This document shows, one piece after another, positions 13,476-24,744 of a stretch of 64,000 nt of DNA. The position numbers were made by a program, and so were the translations under genes. Numbering within the stretch: position 1 is the stretch's first letter; every line of letters begins with the position of its first letter. Source of the DNA: Lytechinus pictus (lineage: Eukaryota; Echinodermata; Echinoidea; Temnopleuroida; Toxopneustidae); NCBI RefSeq assembly GCF_037042905.1, contig NC_087245.1, positions 24,428,501 through 24,492,500 on the forward strand, in the 5' to 3' direction. The notes under the pieces are model-generated. The model searched no databases, was not told the origin of the DNA, and worked only from the letters and a program-made list of their open reading frames with translations.

Positions 13476-14493
13476 GTAGGTAAAGGTCAAAAGGATAGTG
13501 ACAGATTATAAGTGAATGTATTTTAGAGTATTTAAAAAAAAATATGTCTTGAATACAGTATTTACAGCAAATTTTGCATAAGTTGATTCGCCTTCGTAAA
13601 GAATCAAGAAATATTTGGAAATTCTTTCTATTGATTATCTTGATCAGAATACAAAGTATCCCGTCTTGTATTGCATGTTGCTAAAGCCTGTCCAATCCTT
13701 TTACCTAATAGGTTTAATACTGCGAATTATTTTGAACTGTCTTTTTTTTTGTAGAGACCATTATTAAACATTTTATTGATTGATCCTTTTATGAAAATTG
13801 ATTTTGCTTTTTGTAAGATATAGTGGCCTCTTTGGTAATGTGTATTGTTCTACATAACGACCATTTTAATGCTTATCGTACAAATTTAGTGACTGAAAAT
13901 CTGAAAAGCTACAATAAGAGATATATGTGATTAAATTTCAAAAAACATTTTTAAAATTCATTGATAAAGTACAAATGAATATGCTACTGTACCTCAGATT
14001 TTATCCTGAAGGTTTCACCACATTCCATGTTTGAAAAGTGTTTCTGAACCAGAAAGAACAAAAACATATGCTTATCATGAGTGTGAATTTTCTTGGGGAC
14101 CCAACTTTTTTTAATTTAGACAAAAAAAATACAATATAAAACTATTATGGTGCAATTGTTCTGAATATTACATACATGTAAGCGGGCAAGTTGAGAGATT
14201 CTATTCAACAACGTGAAGCAGAGTTGAAAAGTCTGCTTCAACTTGCACTGAATGTACATTTAATCTACAACTGGTTGCACGAATAATAAAACATTGAATA
14301 TTTGTTACATACAACACACGATTTGTAAAAGATGCTGATTTGGAATCCTTAGCACTGTAATACTGTAATTTAGGGATGCGGTTTTACCGAAAATATCAGA
14401 TCTTGTATCATATCATACACCATCAGTTTTCTCATAGGTGCTTTCATGTCATAGGAAAATAGATTAGAATTCTTGATATATGGGCATTTTCAC

Positions 14494-14897
14494 GGTAACT
14501 GACATTACACGGCACAATGTTTTCACACCTTTCATTGTGTGTATCTCTAAAACAACAAATGATGGGAGTTTGCTTTTGATAGAGTTAATAAAGTGAACCT
14601 TGCTGTATACTCTGATACTAAGTTTTCCTATGTAACCACATTTTTTTACGCATCAGCAAGCAAAAATGTGTCGGTAACTGACATTACGCAAAAGGACATG
14701 CAATTTCAGGGTGTTCATTAAAATTGAAATATTTCATGTCCCTGAGTAGATAGAGTAATAATTTGAATATGTAAATATACCTCAGTTACTAGGTTAAGAT
14801 GTGTCAAAATATTAAACAATTAGTTTTTGTCTTTTGGGGGCTATGATAATTTTTCCACAACCATGCTGGTAACTGACATTACGGTAACTGACATTAC
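14494..14897 (+). repeat. Left cluster of GGTAACTGACATTAC 15-mers
   Basis: Exact copies are at 14494-14508, 14673-14687, 14868-14882 and 14883-14897, with a variant AGTAACTGACAATAC at 15093-15107. The outer bases GTAA...TTAC are palindromic around CTGACA. Two more exact copies are near the right end at 16652-16666 and 16820-16834. Confidence 0.85.
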
Positions 14898-15895
14898 ACT
14901 TAATTTGCCATAGAGATAACACATGGAAGTCAAATGTGTGGAATCATTGCATTGTATCTTCTGTGCAGGGCTTCACATGAAAGTGAGCTTGATGTGGAAG
15001 TATACCCAAGTTTCTAGGAACATTTCAATGAAAAAACTATTTCTTTTTCTTAATTCCTTTCTTTGATTTGAACATTTTTATCATTACTTGTCAGTAACTG
15101 ACAATACACATTAATATTTACCAGTGCTACATGATTTTCAAAGGCATAATTTTCTTGGTACTTATATGGAAGGCTATTTAAAATCATAAAAGTTTCATAA
15201 TACTTCACATTTTTAATTATCAAAAGATAAGAAATGTATGTTTTACTTACTCGGGGGGGGGGGGGGGGTGGGGGGGGGGTCGGGTCGGGTCATAGCAGCT
15301 ACAAGTTTTCCTATAGTTATTTAATATTGCATTGACTGTACACATGGATTTTTCTGACTATACACCCATAATATATTCATCAGTTTTATATTGACTTTTT
15401 AAACCTTTTCCTTCTCCAACCTCCCCCTCCCCTCAAAAAAGGCAAAATGAATAAGGGTCTCCTCCCCTAGGCTACACGTACCCCTCCCCCCTAATCTCAT
15501 GCAGCCATGTAGTTTTATTGATTTCTATTCTGGTCAGTGCAGGCAATGCTTGTTCATATCTGTCGGATTTCAATTCTCTTCATAATTTGTTTAATCATTT
15601 TCTTTGCTAATTTCTTTTTTAAGCTGTCAACAAAAAATAAACTCCAGCTTCTAAACTGAAACTGAACTATTTGTAAATTAGAAAAAAAAAACAGTTTTAG
15701 TAGATCCATGCAACATTGATCAGAACTGTCAAATTTCACCTTTCATCTATATTTGTAAACCAAAAACAAAAATTGTATCACACATCCACACTACTAACAG
15801 GTATAAAAACCAGGAATTTACTTTTAGCGAGGCAATGCTCAAAAGAATCCTAGAAAGTAAAAAAAAGGACCCTGGAAATCCCTTTCATCACAATG

Positions 15896-16298
15896 TTAAA
15901 GGTAAATTCCAGTTCTGGTAACGATCTCAAAATGACTTTTTACAGAATCTAATATAATGACCACCCAAGTGTCTGTTTGTATATATAAAAAATATGTGCC
16001 AAAGGATTCTGGAAGAAATTGTGTAATTGCTGAGAAATAAGCAAAATAAGCGCGGATTCGGTCACTTCCGTCGGGTCTTTATTCCAGCAATAATAATACA
16101 CTGTCCCACGTCTGCCTATCTGTGTTGGTGATCTTCAGTGTGATTGTATTTCAGCTTAGATTTTATGATTTCACAAAGTTCAGTTTATGTAACTGTACCA
16201 GATCTAGATCCACGATGATAAAGTCATACTTAACCTTGGTTTTACAGACTTTCTCACGAAATTAGTGTTTTACTGCAACTACTTTCATTTAGCTTTAA
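15896..16298. mobile_element. TTAA-flanked MITE, family D copy 1
   Basis: TTAA occurs at both ends. The left end AAAGGTAAATTCCAGTTCTGG and the right end CTGCAACTACTTTCATTTAG are related as imperfect inverted repeats. A second copy lies in reverse orientation at 28483-28889 and is collinear through the TTCTGGAAGAAATTGTGTAA and GATCTTCAGTGTGA blocks. No coding potential is seen. Confidence 0.7.
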
Positions 16299-17569
16299 GC
16301 TTAAAAAATGTTGCAGATTTAGGCAATAATTTGGGAAAAGTACCCCCCGCTACCCCCCCCCCCCCCCCCCGAAAACCAAACAAAAAATTGTCTGATACAA
16401 ACAATTAGGTACTTGGTAAGTGCATGTACAAAACAATTTCATCATAATTTTTTTTTGCACGATGGGAATGCAACTTCCTTCATAATTTCATATAGTATTC
16501 CTTGTGAACTATATCTTTTAAAAGTCAATAGCAAGCTCCTTCTGGTGTGACTTATAAAGTGAAAGACTTGAATAACAAGTATAAAATATTTCTTCACCAT
16601 AAAATTGACCACATATTTGCATTTCAATATTGGTAACCAACGTTTTATCATGGTAACTGACATTACATATATTTAATGGTACCCTATGACTTCATTGTTA
16701 ATTGGTAATCTTTAATTTTTGGTGTAGAAGGGAGGGGTGTTACCTAGAGAGGAAATCTACCAAGTTTCATATAATATATCCTCTTTTCCAGGAAATGAGA
16801 AAAAAAAGTTCATGTTTTCGGTAACTGACATTACATACCATATCACATACTTCATCAATGTTTTTTTATCAGATGAATGAATTACTGGTGTTTCTTTCTG
16901 TTGGATTTTAAAAAGTGTTATAATAGCAAGCTAAATCACAGGCGAAAACATCATGATCAAACCTGTTCTTTAAAAATCTGTCAAAACAAAATATGTATCA
17001 ATATACTATTTTCAACACTAATTTGTATCCATACTTTGGCAGCCATTTTGAAATAAAAAATGACTGCCAGAGTCTGAAAAAAATTTTGTCTCAGAAACTT
17101 CAGGTCTTGTTTTATTAAAAAACATAAAGCATTTGACATGAATATCAACTTGATTTTTTTGCCTCTGTGTCCATCTGTGGTGAAAATGCCCATATGCATA
17201 ATAGAAATAATGCAGAAAGTGATTTACATGTACATTCTATAATACTGTTAACACATATATGCCAGTGAAAGAAAATTTGTAAAATATTCCCCATTTGCTT
17301 TGAAATAAAATAACTTGAATTCAGCCATACTTTGTTATAAATCATAAAATTCAAAATGTTTGGTTGCAGAGATTATATCCATTTTAATAATAATAATTAC
17401 TTCTTATCAAACTCTTTTTTTTGTATAGGTCACAATTAAAAGTCCCATGAAATACAGCAAAGATGCTGATTTATTTGTTAGCTTAGTGGTTACTAATTAC
17501 GATTCCATCAAAATTTTACCCGAAAATCATCCCACATCAGGTTCAAAGGCAATTTTATATTGAAAATTG

Positions 17570-17985
17570 AGCCAAATTCGCCCCGCCCACAAAAATTCAG
17601 CCCGATTTGGTTTCGTATATCACGTGACCATTATGACGTCAGGGAAGGAAGCTGCTGAGTGTTGTTGACGTTTGGAGCGTGAAGTGTTGTGGTTGCATGT
17701 GTGGATTCAAAGTAAATAAATAAGGTTGTGTGCTCTTTGTGATTTGTATCTTTGTGATCGATGACGATGCTGCAGCCATGATCAAAACTTCGTAAAAATC
17801 TAAAAAAATATGTTAAGGATGAGCTCGGTCGAAACAGCAACTACACAAAAAACATGTACAATAACTAGGGGTCCGGCTGCACAGCTGAGAAAGCCTTCCT
17901 TCAATGACGTCACAATGATTGACAGGTCGATCGGCCGACTTTTTCGAAAATTTTAGTGGGCGTTCCCGTTGAAGTTCATTTCCAT
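17570..17985. repeat. Foldback repeat containing two TGACGTCA sites
   Basis: The arm near 17580-17660 (CGCCCACAAAAATT ... ATGACGTCAGGGAAGGAAG) is repeated inverted near 17890-17970 (CTTCCTTCAATGACGTCA ... AATTTTAGTGGGCG). About 240 bases lie between the arms. It has no coding sequence that I can support. The boundaries are approximate and I could not fix a target duplication. Confidence 0.5.
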
Positions 17986-18443
17986 GGAATAACTCAACAC
18001 CGGTTCGTCGTACTCAGAAACCGATGGCAAATTCATATTTTTCAAGTAAAACTACCTAATAATAGATATGTATCTAGAATAAGATGGCCTTTGTGTCTTA
18101 GAACCTTTAAAGCGCTATCCAAAGCCTTAAAAGAAGATTGACCCAGATAATCCATTCTCATTAAGAGGCCTTTGAAATAGCTTATATTATATGAACAAAG
18201 AAAATGTTAGCCAAAACTGCACAAATAAAAAGTGTTGTTTGGCTTCATGCTGATTGGAAATACAAGGATTTAATAGTCTTCTGGATATTTCAGAAGTTTG
18301 GAAATACTTATGGATTTTTCTTTTTTGGTGACATTATTATTATGTGTTGAAGGCATGTAGTCACTAGAGGGTGCTATTGCAGAAGTGCACAAAATGTCTA
18401 CTGAGCATTTCGTTCACATACCCATGCATTATACTGCAATATT

Positions 18444-18472
18444 GGGTCAAAACCACTATCTCGGCGCAATTG
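18444..18472 (+). repeat. Left 29-bp terminal inverted repeat of the 6.33-kb transposon
   Basis: It begins GGGTCAAAACCACTATCTCG and ends GCGCAATTG. It is identical over all 29 bases to the reverse complement of 24745-24773, and similarity stops immediately inside. Confidence 0.95.
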
Positions 18473-18838
18473 CGTCAAATTCGTGTCCCGCATGTTATGG
18501 GTCCAATTAAAAATAAAATCGATATAGAATGGTCGAGTTAAGCTATTCTATTTATTATATGAGATCCATTCTTTAAAAAGAAAGTCATATTATTGACCTT
18601 CTTTTGGTATATAATGAGAAATTAGCAAACCCATCCGTTGTAATAGTGAAAAACAGCGTGTCGCCGGTCATATATTTTCTAAATTTCTGTATCTTGCCAA
18701 AATAAAGTAAAAAGCAACTGCCCTAAAACTAAATTAATATGCATATAAGTGATCCCTCCACAAAATACAATCAAAAGTTTTTGATAAAAATGTTTTGTTT
18801 TCACATGCGGATAAAACCAAATGTGTCGCCAAATATAG

Positions 18839-20346
18839 TGAAACTTACGTTACCGTATTTTAGATCAATAATTAATTACTTTTTGTCATCGTAAATATGT
18901 TTATTTTTATTTATTTGACACCTCGGGTATATGATAAGAAATGATACTTATGTACTCCCATTCCTAAGTAAGAATAATCTTATCAAAACCAAACTAAATG
19001 CAATTTATAGAAACGTAGCGTTAAGAGATGAAACTTACGTTACCGTTTTGGGGTAATGTGTATAGACCTTAGATGCTGATATGTATATCAGCAGTTAGCA
19101 TTGATAAAAGGAAAGTCAGAGGGCCAACGAAATCATACTTGCAAAGAGCAATTTTGGATCAGCAACTATTTATTTACCCCATCATGTAATTTACGTTATG
19201 AAACTTACGTTACTGTATATGCAGACCTCGGCCTTTTTGGCGTTAAAAGAATTTTTCTCGATATATAACAAAGATGAGCCATCTACGATCATTCTCAGAA
19301 AGCCTAGCAACAACTTTTTCAAGTCTATGGTGGATCTCGTCCCATTTTTCTAATCCCTTGCATCAGAGGCTGACTAGTAAGTATTCAATTTCATCAAATT
19401 TTTTAAAGGTTCTACTCCCCTAAATATTTGAGTGTATTTTAGGTGCAACCATTAGTCAAGGGCTTCTTAAGAAGTGCTAGAAAATCAAACAAAAGTTTAA
19501 GAATGTGAAATTACTCTTCAATCAATTTTTTATACCTTGATAGCTAGTAATAATAATGTAACGTACGTTTCAACTCTAGTAACGTATGTTTCAAAATAGA
19601 AGTTGTCCCATACATAGATGATATAAGGGGATTTAATCTTGCTAATCGTAACTTTATGTTTATAATAAGCTAGTACTACATTCAATTTCATTACCAGTGG
19701 AATTTCGGGAACAAAAAAAAAGAAAAAAGTACAATTACTATCACTTCAAGCATTGTTTATGTTCCGTTCAACTTTTATTTTCATGAAATATTTAAAGATA
19801 AAACTAGCCCTTTAAAAGATTCGGTATTTTGTTACACTGTCTATACCTTTCTTACATTAATACTTGCCAATATTAATAAGATCTCTCTCAATTGGTTGAA
19901 TTAAGGTACATAACAAAGTTCATATGCTAATATTTTATCCACCTCATTATAGTAACGTAGGTTTCAAATTATAATAACGTAGGTTTCAGGATTTGGTACC
20001 GAGTTTTGAATACTAGTTAAGATTTTTCCCAATCCCATGATCAAATTTTATTTTTCGCAATATAAAGGAGGGGCGTATATCGGTTTATCGAATGTATTAT
20101 TGTTGATTTCCTTCCCTCAAATTTCTTGTATATATATCAATTTTATATAATTGCCTTCTTAAAAAAATAAATATATATATATACCTTAATATTTTTGTAA
20201 TGAAAGAGAAAAAACTATAAATAGCAGTATAAGGCATATTTGTGTAAAGAAGTTGTTGATATCAATTGATAAACGCGACACCTTTTAATAAGATTTGGAA
20301 TATAATAATGGCATTTCCCCTGCCCAAAATGGTAACGTATGTTTCA
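18839..20346. repeat. Left-arm array of the 15-bp motif TGAAACNTACGTTAC
   Basis: Forward copies are at 18839-18853, 19029-19043 and 19199-19213 (N=T). Reverse copies (GTAACGTANGTTTCA) are at 19558-19572, 19579-19593, 19952-19966, 19974-19988 (first base A) and 20332-20346. The free position takes all four bases over the whole set, while the other fourteen hardly vary. Two reverse pairs start 21 and 22 bp apart, about two DNA turns. The likely role is a binding site for the element's own transposase or another protein (inference). Confidence 0.85.
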
Positions 20347-20409
20347 AGATTTCATAATTGAAAACATAACATACAATATAACCTTTCTCTTTTTATTTTC
20401 CCTAAAGGA

Positions 20410-22995
20410 ATGGCTAGGAGCAGGGCTGAAATTCAGGCTGCTTACAGGCAAAGGAAGCGGCAAAAGATGGGGGAAAATGCTTACTTACAAGCGGAGAGGC
20501 AGAGGGTGAAAAAATACTACAAACCGGTGGATACGCTCACAAAGAAGAGGGTCCAAGAGAGAAGAACGCAAGTAAATAGAAGAGTACGAAAGCATAGAGA
20601 TCGAGTTCGTCGGGTAAGACAGGAAATGGAACAAAGAAGAAACATGAACATAGATGACGTCGGATACACTGCGGATGACGATTCTGCTATCTCGGACATA
20701 TCCCCTGACATATCTAACCAGTTAGGCCTTACTATCAAAATGCCATTCCAAAAGCCAAGAAGAAAACGAGTGAGTAGGTGTTTGAGCAAGGCTCATAGAA
20801 ACATTGAACAGCTCACACTGAAACTACAGGCGGCAAAGAAAGACAAGACAAGACTAAAGAAAAGGTGTGAGAGGCTGCAGAATAAAGTCATGACTTCAAT
20901 GCCAACAAGAAAAGAAGTTAAGAATACACCGCGATCCCGTACAAACTCTCAGCTAGAAGATGAAGGAATAGATCCAAGCCGTGTTCCTTCAATCAGAAAA
21001 CGATTGTTATTCTCCAATGCAATGATGGAAGAGATTCAAGGTTCTTCTAACACAAGCAGAAAGATGTCTGATCGCCGGATTCTTCACCAGCTGGTAGCTG
21101 GATCAAAGGTTCTGAAGAAATACCGCCTATTAAAGTTGCTCCGGACGGAAACTGGATTGGGGAAACGTAACCTTTCGAAGGCAAACAAACATACCAAATC
21201 AACTCAACAATCACGACCAACCTGGACTTCTCTCCATCTGGAAGTAGTAGAATTTCTGCACAGAGATGATGTATCACGTATGTGTCCGGGAAAAAAGGAT
21301 TCAAGCAAGGGCAAAGACGGAACCAAGTGTCAGAAGAGGTATTTGACTGATTATCTGTCTAATCTTCATGAAAGGTATCTGGCAGAGACCGATGGGAAAA
21401 GAAAGATATCATTGTCAGCATTCAACCGCGTGCGACGAACCCTATGTCCTCACATTAAGCCTGTCCAGTTCGCCTCGAGAGATCTTTGCCTTTGTCAAAA
21501 GCATCAGAATGTTGCATTGAAGCTCAAAGCACTACAATCACTAGGGGGAACTGTAAATGACAACCCAGATGAGTTCATTAAAGAACATAATGAAGCTCAG
21601 GTAGATATTCTCCTCAACAACTTGCAGTCAGAGCAGATCCAATTTGATGAGTGGTCAAGGGTTGAGGTAGATGGGAGAAAGAAAATCAAAATCATCCGCA
21701 TATCTCAAAGTAAACCTGACTTTATCAAGCGCTTTCAGAAGGAGATCCAAGAATTCAGGCAACATGTTGTCAGAATCAAAAACCAATTCAGAGCTTTGCT
21801 AGATTGCAAGAATTCTTTGAAGCCAGATGAGTGCATTATCCAGATGGATTTTGCCGAAAATTATGTCTGTGTTCCACTTGAAGAGGTCCAAAGCGCCTAC
21901 TGGTGTCAGGATGGGGTGACACTTCACCCAATTGTCGTGTACTTCCGCAACGACGGGAATGAACTAGTTCATCAAAGTTTTGCAGCTGTGTCTGATGACA
22001 GAAATCACAACACTTCCACAATACTGGCAATACTCACCAAGCTCATGCCAAAGCTCAAAGAGCTGATACCCCATCTCCATAAGGTTCACTACTGGACCGA
22101 CAGTCCTACATCGCAATATAGGAACAAAACAATGTTTTCGTTGGTGAGTGAGCATGCTGATATCTTCGACGGCATACATGCTCAATGGAACTATTTCGAG
22201 AGTGGCCACGGGAAGGGTCCGTGCGATGGGATCGGGGGTACCATCAAACGTCTTGCAGACACTGCAGTGAAGAGACGGGCAGCAGTTATCCAAGATGCCT
22301 ACGACTTTTTCGCCTGGGCCTCACAAGAACGCCACGAATGCTCAGGTTCAAAGATCAACTTCTTCTTTGTAGCCAAGGGAGATTGTGCTGCAGGAAGTCT
22401 TCTCATTGCGGAGAGGTGGTCCAGTGTGAAAACCTTTCCTGGGACAATGCAGATGCACGCAGTGATTGGCCATGACAATGGAGTTCTTCTCAGAAAGTTG
22501 TCCTGCTACTGTCAAAGCTGCTATGGCAGTCGGGAAGAAGGCCAAGTTGAAACGATGTGCGAAGGGTGGAAACACAATCGTCTCCTTTATCGATCGACTA
22601 CCATGTCAACAACAGGTGCTTCTGTTACACCACAGAGTCCAAGCAACACAAGCATGTCTGAAAATGATGAGTCCTCACCAACAACCAACGAAGCGTCCTC
22701 GGGTACATATGGTGTTGACGACTGGGTTGCTGCAGTTTATGATAAGCAGTGGTACATTGGCAAAGTCCTCAAATTTGACTCTTCTGATATTCATATTGAC
22801 TTCATGGCAAAATGTTCTGGTACCCATACAGGGGGGAAATACAAATGGCCTGTAAAAAAAGATGCAATATGGGTGGCATGGGACAAAGTGTTGTGTCACA
22901 TTACACCATGCTTTTGTGATACTTCTCAAAGAATTGTCACTTTATCTCCAGAGCAGAAAGCTCTGATCGAAGAAGCCTTCAAGGCCGTTGTCTGA
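20410..22995 (+). CDS. Transposase-like protein, 861 aa, DDE-type core with C-terminal Tudor-like domain
   Basis: The protein probably moves the surrounding element. Residues 1-75 are very basic (AAYRQRKRQK, ERQRVKKYY) and should bind DNA. Residues about 122-160 look like a coiled coil. CLCQKH is a possible metal-binding cluster, as are the C-x-C-x-x-C and later Cys near SCYCQSC. The core shows QMDFAENY (Asp480), YWTDSPTSQYRNK (Asp564) and FESGHGKGPCDGIGG (Glu597, Asp606), which fits an RNase-H-fold DDE/D catalytic triad. The third acid is uncertain. Residues about 767-840 (VDDWVAAVYDKQWYIGKV, then KYKWP) resemble a Tudor/SH3-like barrel. I know similar unnamed proteins from cnidarians and other invertebrates but cannot assign a superfamily with certainty. 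The start ATG is preceded by a pyrimidine tract and AAAG, so a 5' UTR intron is possible. The frame is unbroken. Confidence 0.85.
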   Translation: MARSRAEIQAAYRQRKRQKMGENAYLQAERQRVKKYYKPVDTLTKKRVQERRTQVNRRVRKHRDRVRRVRQEMEQRRNMNIDDVGYTADDDSAISDISPDISNQLGLTIKMPFQKPRRKRVSRCLSKAHRNIEQLTLKLQAAKKDKTRLKKRCERLQNKVMTSMPTRKEVKNTPRSRTNSQLEDEGIDPSRVPSIRKRLLFSNAMMEEIQGSSNTSRKMSDRRILHQLVAGSKVLKKYRLLKLLRTETGLGKRNLSKANKHTKSTQQSRPTWTSLHLEVVEFLHRDDVSRMCPGKKDSSKGKDGTKCQKRYLTDYLSNLHERYLAETDGKRKISLSAFNRVRRTLCPHIKPVQFASRDLCLCQKHQNVALKLKALQSLGGTVNDNPDEFIKEHNEAQVDILLNNLQSEQIQFDEWSRVEVDGRKKIKIIRISQSKPDFIKRFQKEIQEFRQHVVRIKNQFRALLDCKNSLKPDECIIQMDFAENYVCVPLEEVQSAYWCQDGVTLHPIVVYFRNDGNELVHQSFAAVSDDRNHNTSTILAILTKLMPKLKELIPHLHKVHYWTDSPTSQYRNKTMFSLVSEHADIFDGIHAQWNYFESGHGKGPCDGIGGTIKRLADTAVKRRAAVIQDAYDFFAWASQERHECSGSKINFFFVAKGDCAAGSLLIAERWSSVKTFPGTMQMHAVIGHDNGVLLRKLSCYCQSCYGSREEGQVETMCEGWKHNRLLYRSTTMSTTGASVTPQSPSNTSMSENDESSPTTNEASSGTYGVDDWVAAVYDKQWYIGKVLKFDSSDIHIDFMAKCSGTHTGGKYKWPVKKDAIWVAWDKVLCHITPCFCDTSQRIVTLSPEQKALIEEAFKAVV

Positions 22996-23349
22996 CTTCA
23001 TAGATCTTTACTGGAATGATTCAAAAGGGGTTTTAATTTTTATGGGTTAATTGATTAATTGATTTCCATATAAATCATTGGCCATATGTTTATTGTAAGA
23101 GCTATAAGAAATTAATATCACACATGCAAAACTAGAGTTAGGCCTATGTGATTAAGTTGTAGGGATATCAGATTGATCTGCTTCCAGTCTTAGGGAATTA
23201 ATATTCAAGCATAAATAATTGATATGTGAGTTATCTTCAACTCCCTATTATGTTCCTCATCATATCATGGGGGGTTAATTTCTTCTTGTTTTTCATCTTG
23301 TGTCTACTTACTGCAATCTCCCTTTTCCTCATTTCATCTCTCTCTTTCA

Positions 23350-23985
23350 ACATTAGGTTTTATGGTTCATCCACAATTTCAAATCTTAAATGTTAGCTGA
23401 GTTAAAATAATTGTTTTACATTGTCAGATATTGAAGTTAAAATACGTTACTCTTTTTAAAATAATTTTATTACAAATTTTCGCTATGTAAACGTAATCAA
23501 AATTTGCTAACAGAAAATGGGGAATTGATATAAAAGTCATCGGGAAAATAAAGGTAACCACGTTTTGATGATCAATCACATTTCCATATGTTTGACGTAC
23601 AGTTGATCTATAAGTGTTATAGTTTATTCACAATTTCAAATTGGTGTTATAGTTCTTTCACACTTTCAGTATTTCATACCTTGGTAAAGTTCAAAAAGAC
23701 AAATTGTTAAATTTTAAAGTTGCAATTTCTTGGCACATTGGTGTTATATTTCATCCAAGCTAGCAGATTTTTAATGTTAGTTGTGGTAGGACAATTGTTT
23801 AGCATTGTCAGATATTAAAGTAACATACGTTACTATTTTCAAAGTAACTTTATTTCTACTTTTCACTCTTTACATTTAATTAAAATTGCAAACAGAACGA
23901 GGGAGTTGATATAAATACCATTATCTGAAAACACAACTGACCCCGCGTTTTGATTATCACTCACACTTCCACACGTCTGGCACTT
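23350..23985. repeat. Diverged direct duplication in the right arm of the transposon
   Basis: About 250 bases from 23350 recur from about 23740, offset near 383 bp. The shared order is TTCATCCA, ATTGTCAGATATT, TACGTTAC (23443-23450 and 23826-23833), an A-rich block, then CGTTTTGAT with ATCACTCACA/ATCAATCACA. Each unit carries one half of the element's 15-bp motif. Confidence 0.7.
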
Positions 23986-24179
23986 TACATTTGAATATAA
24001 AATGCCCATATTCTGAGCACCGTGTAATCTAAATTTCCCGTGGATTAAAACCATTTTGTGATAATAGTTGGGTCCATTTTGTTTCATGATATTATTTGAG
24101 AATGTAACCAATCAACTTTCAGTTATTTTCGTGCATACAATTCTAAACCTTCGTAGTTATTTTCAGATTTTTAGAACAT

Positions 24180-24583
24180 GTAATTTACGTTACCTTTCAT
24201 GAAACCTACGTTACCATATTTAATGAGACAATTACATATTACATGCTGCCCGTTCGTTGAATTTGATGAACATCCTGTAAACTTAATCATTACATGACTT
24301 TATAAATGTTTAAATCTTACCTTTATCTTTCAGATTTATTGTTCGAAGTAAAAAGATACGATTCGTGATTTTGACAGTCAAATTTCTTTATAGAAATTAA
24401 TGTTTTCAAACTTCAATTCCCCTCAGTGGTTTTCGCAATCAAACTCAAGGGAAGTAATAGACCATTATCGTACAATTTTTGGCACCAAATTGATTATTTC
24501 AGAAGTGGCAAATTAGTTCTACTCAATAGAAATAGATTTCACCACGACTATTAAAGGTGTAATGCTCTGTAACGTAGGTTTCA
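24180..24583. repeat. Right-arm copies of the 15-bp motif TGAAACNTACGTTAC
   Basis: A half site GTAATTTACGTTAC is at 24180-24193, followed seven bases later by a full forward site TGAAACCTACGTTAC at 24200-24214. A reverse full site is at 24569-24583. The same half-site plus full-site arrangement occurs in the left arm at 19186-19213. Confidence 0.85.
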
Positions 24584-24744
24584 CACTGAATTATACATGT
24601 CATTACGAAAACGTGAAAATTTAGTCAATCAGCAAAATTCAAAAGCCAATAATCAACGGATATTAACTTGACAATACATGCATTCTTTTCATAATAAAAT
24701 GATATGTGTTGAACAAAGTTTATTTTTCTGATTTGTTGAGTTTC

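Larger units (their letters stand above)
14482..17191. mobile_element. Non-autonomous DNA transposon with GGG TIR and GGTAACTGACATTAC repeats
   Basis: The ends are GGGCATTTTCAC at 14482-14493 and its exact reverse complement at 17180-17191. Both are flanked by ATAT (14478-14481 and 17192-17195), a 4-bp target duplication. Inside are seven copies of GGTAACTGACATTAC, all in the same direction: 14494, 14673, 14868, 14883 (the last two abutting), 15093 (two mismatches), 16652 and 16820. The first abuts the left TIR. No transposase ORF is present. A TTAA-flanked MITE (15896-16298) and a long G run (15252-15280) lie inside. The architecture matches the autonomous element at 18444-24773 but the motif sequence differs. 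Confidence 0.75.

Noticed and set aside
21964..22293. Overlapping minus-strand and alternate-frame ORFs inside 20410-22995
   Set aside because: They are shadows of the 861-codon ORF, with no motif support of their own.
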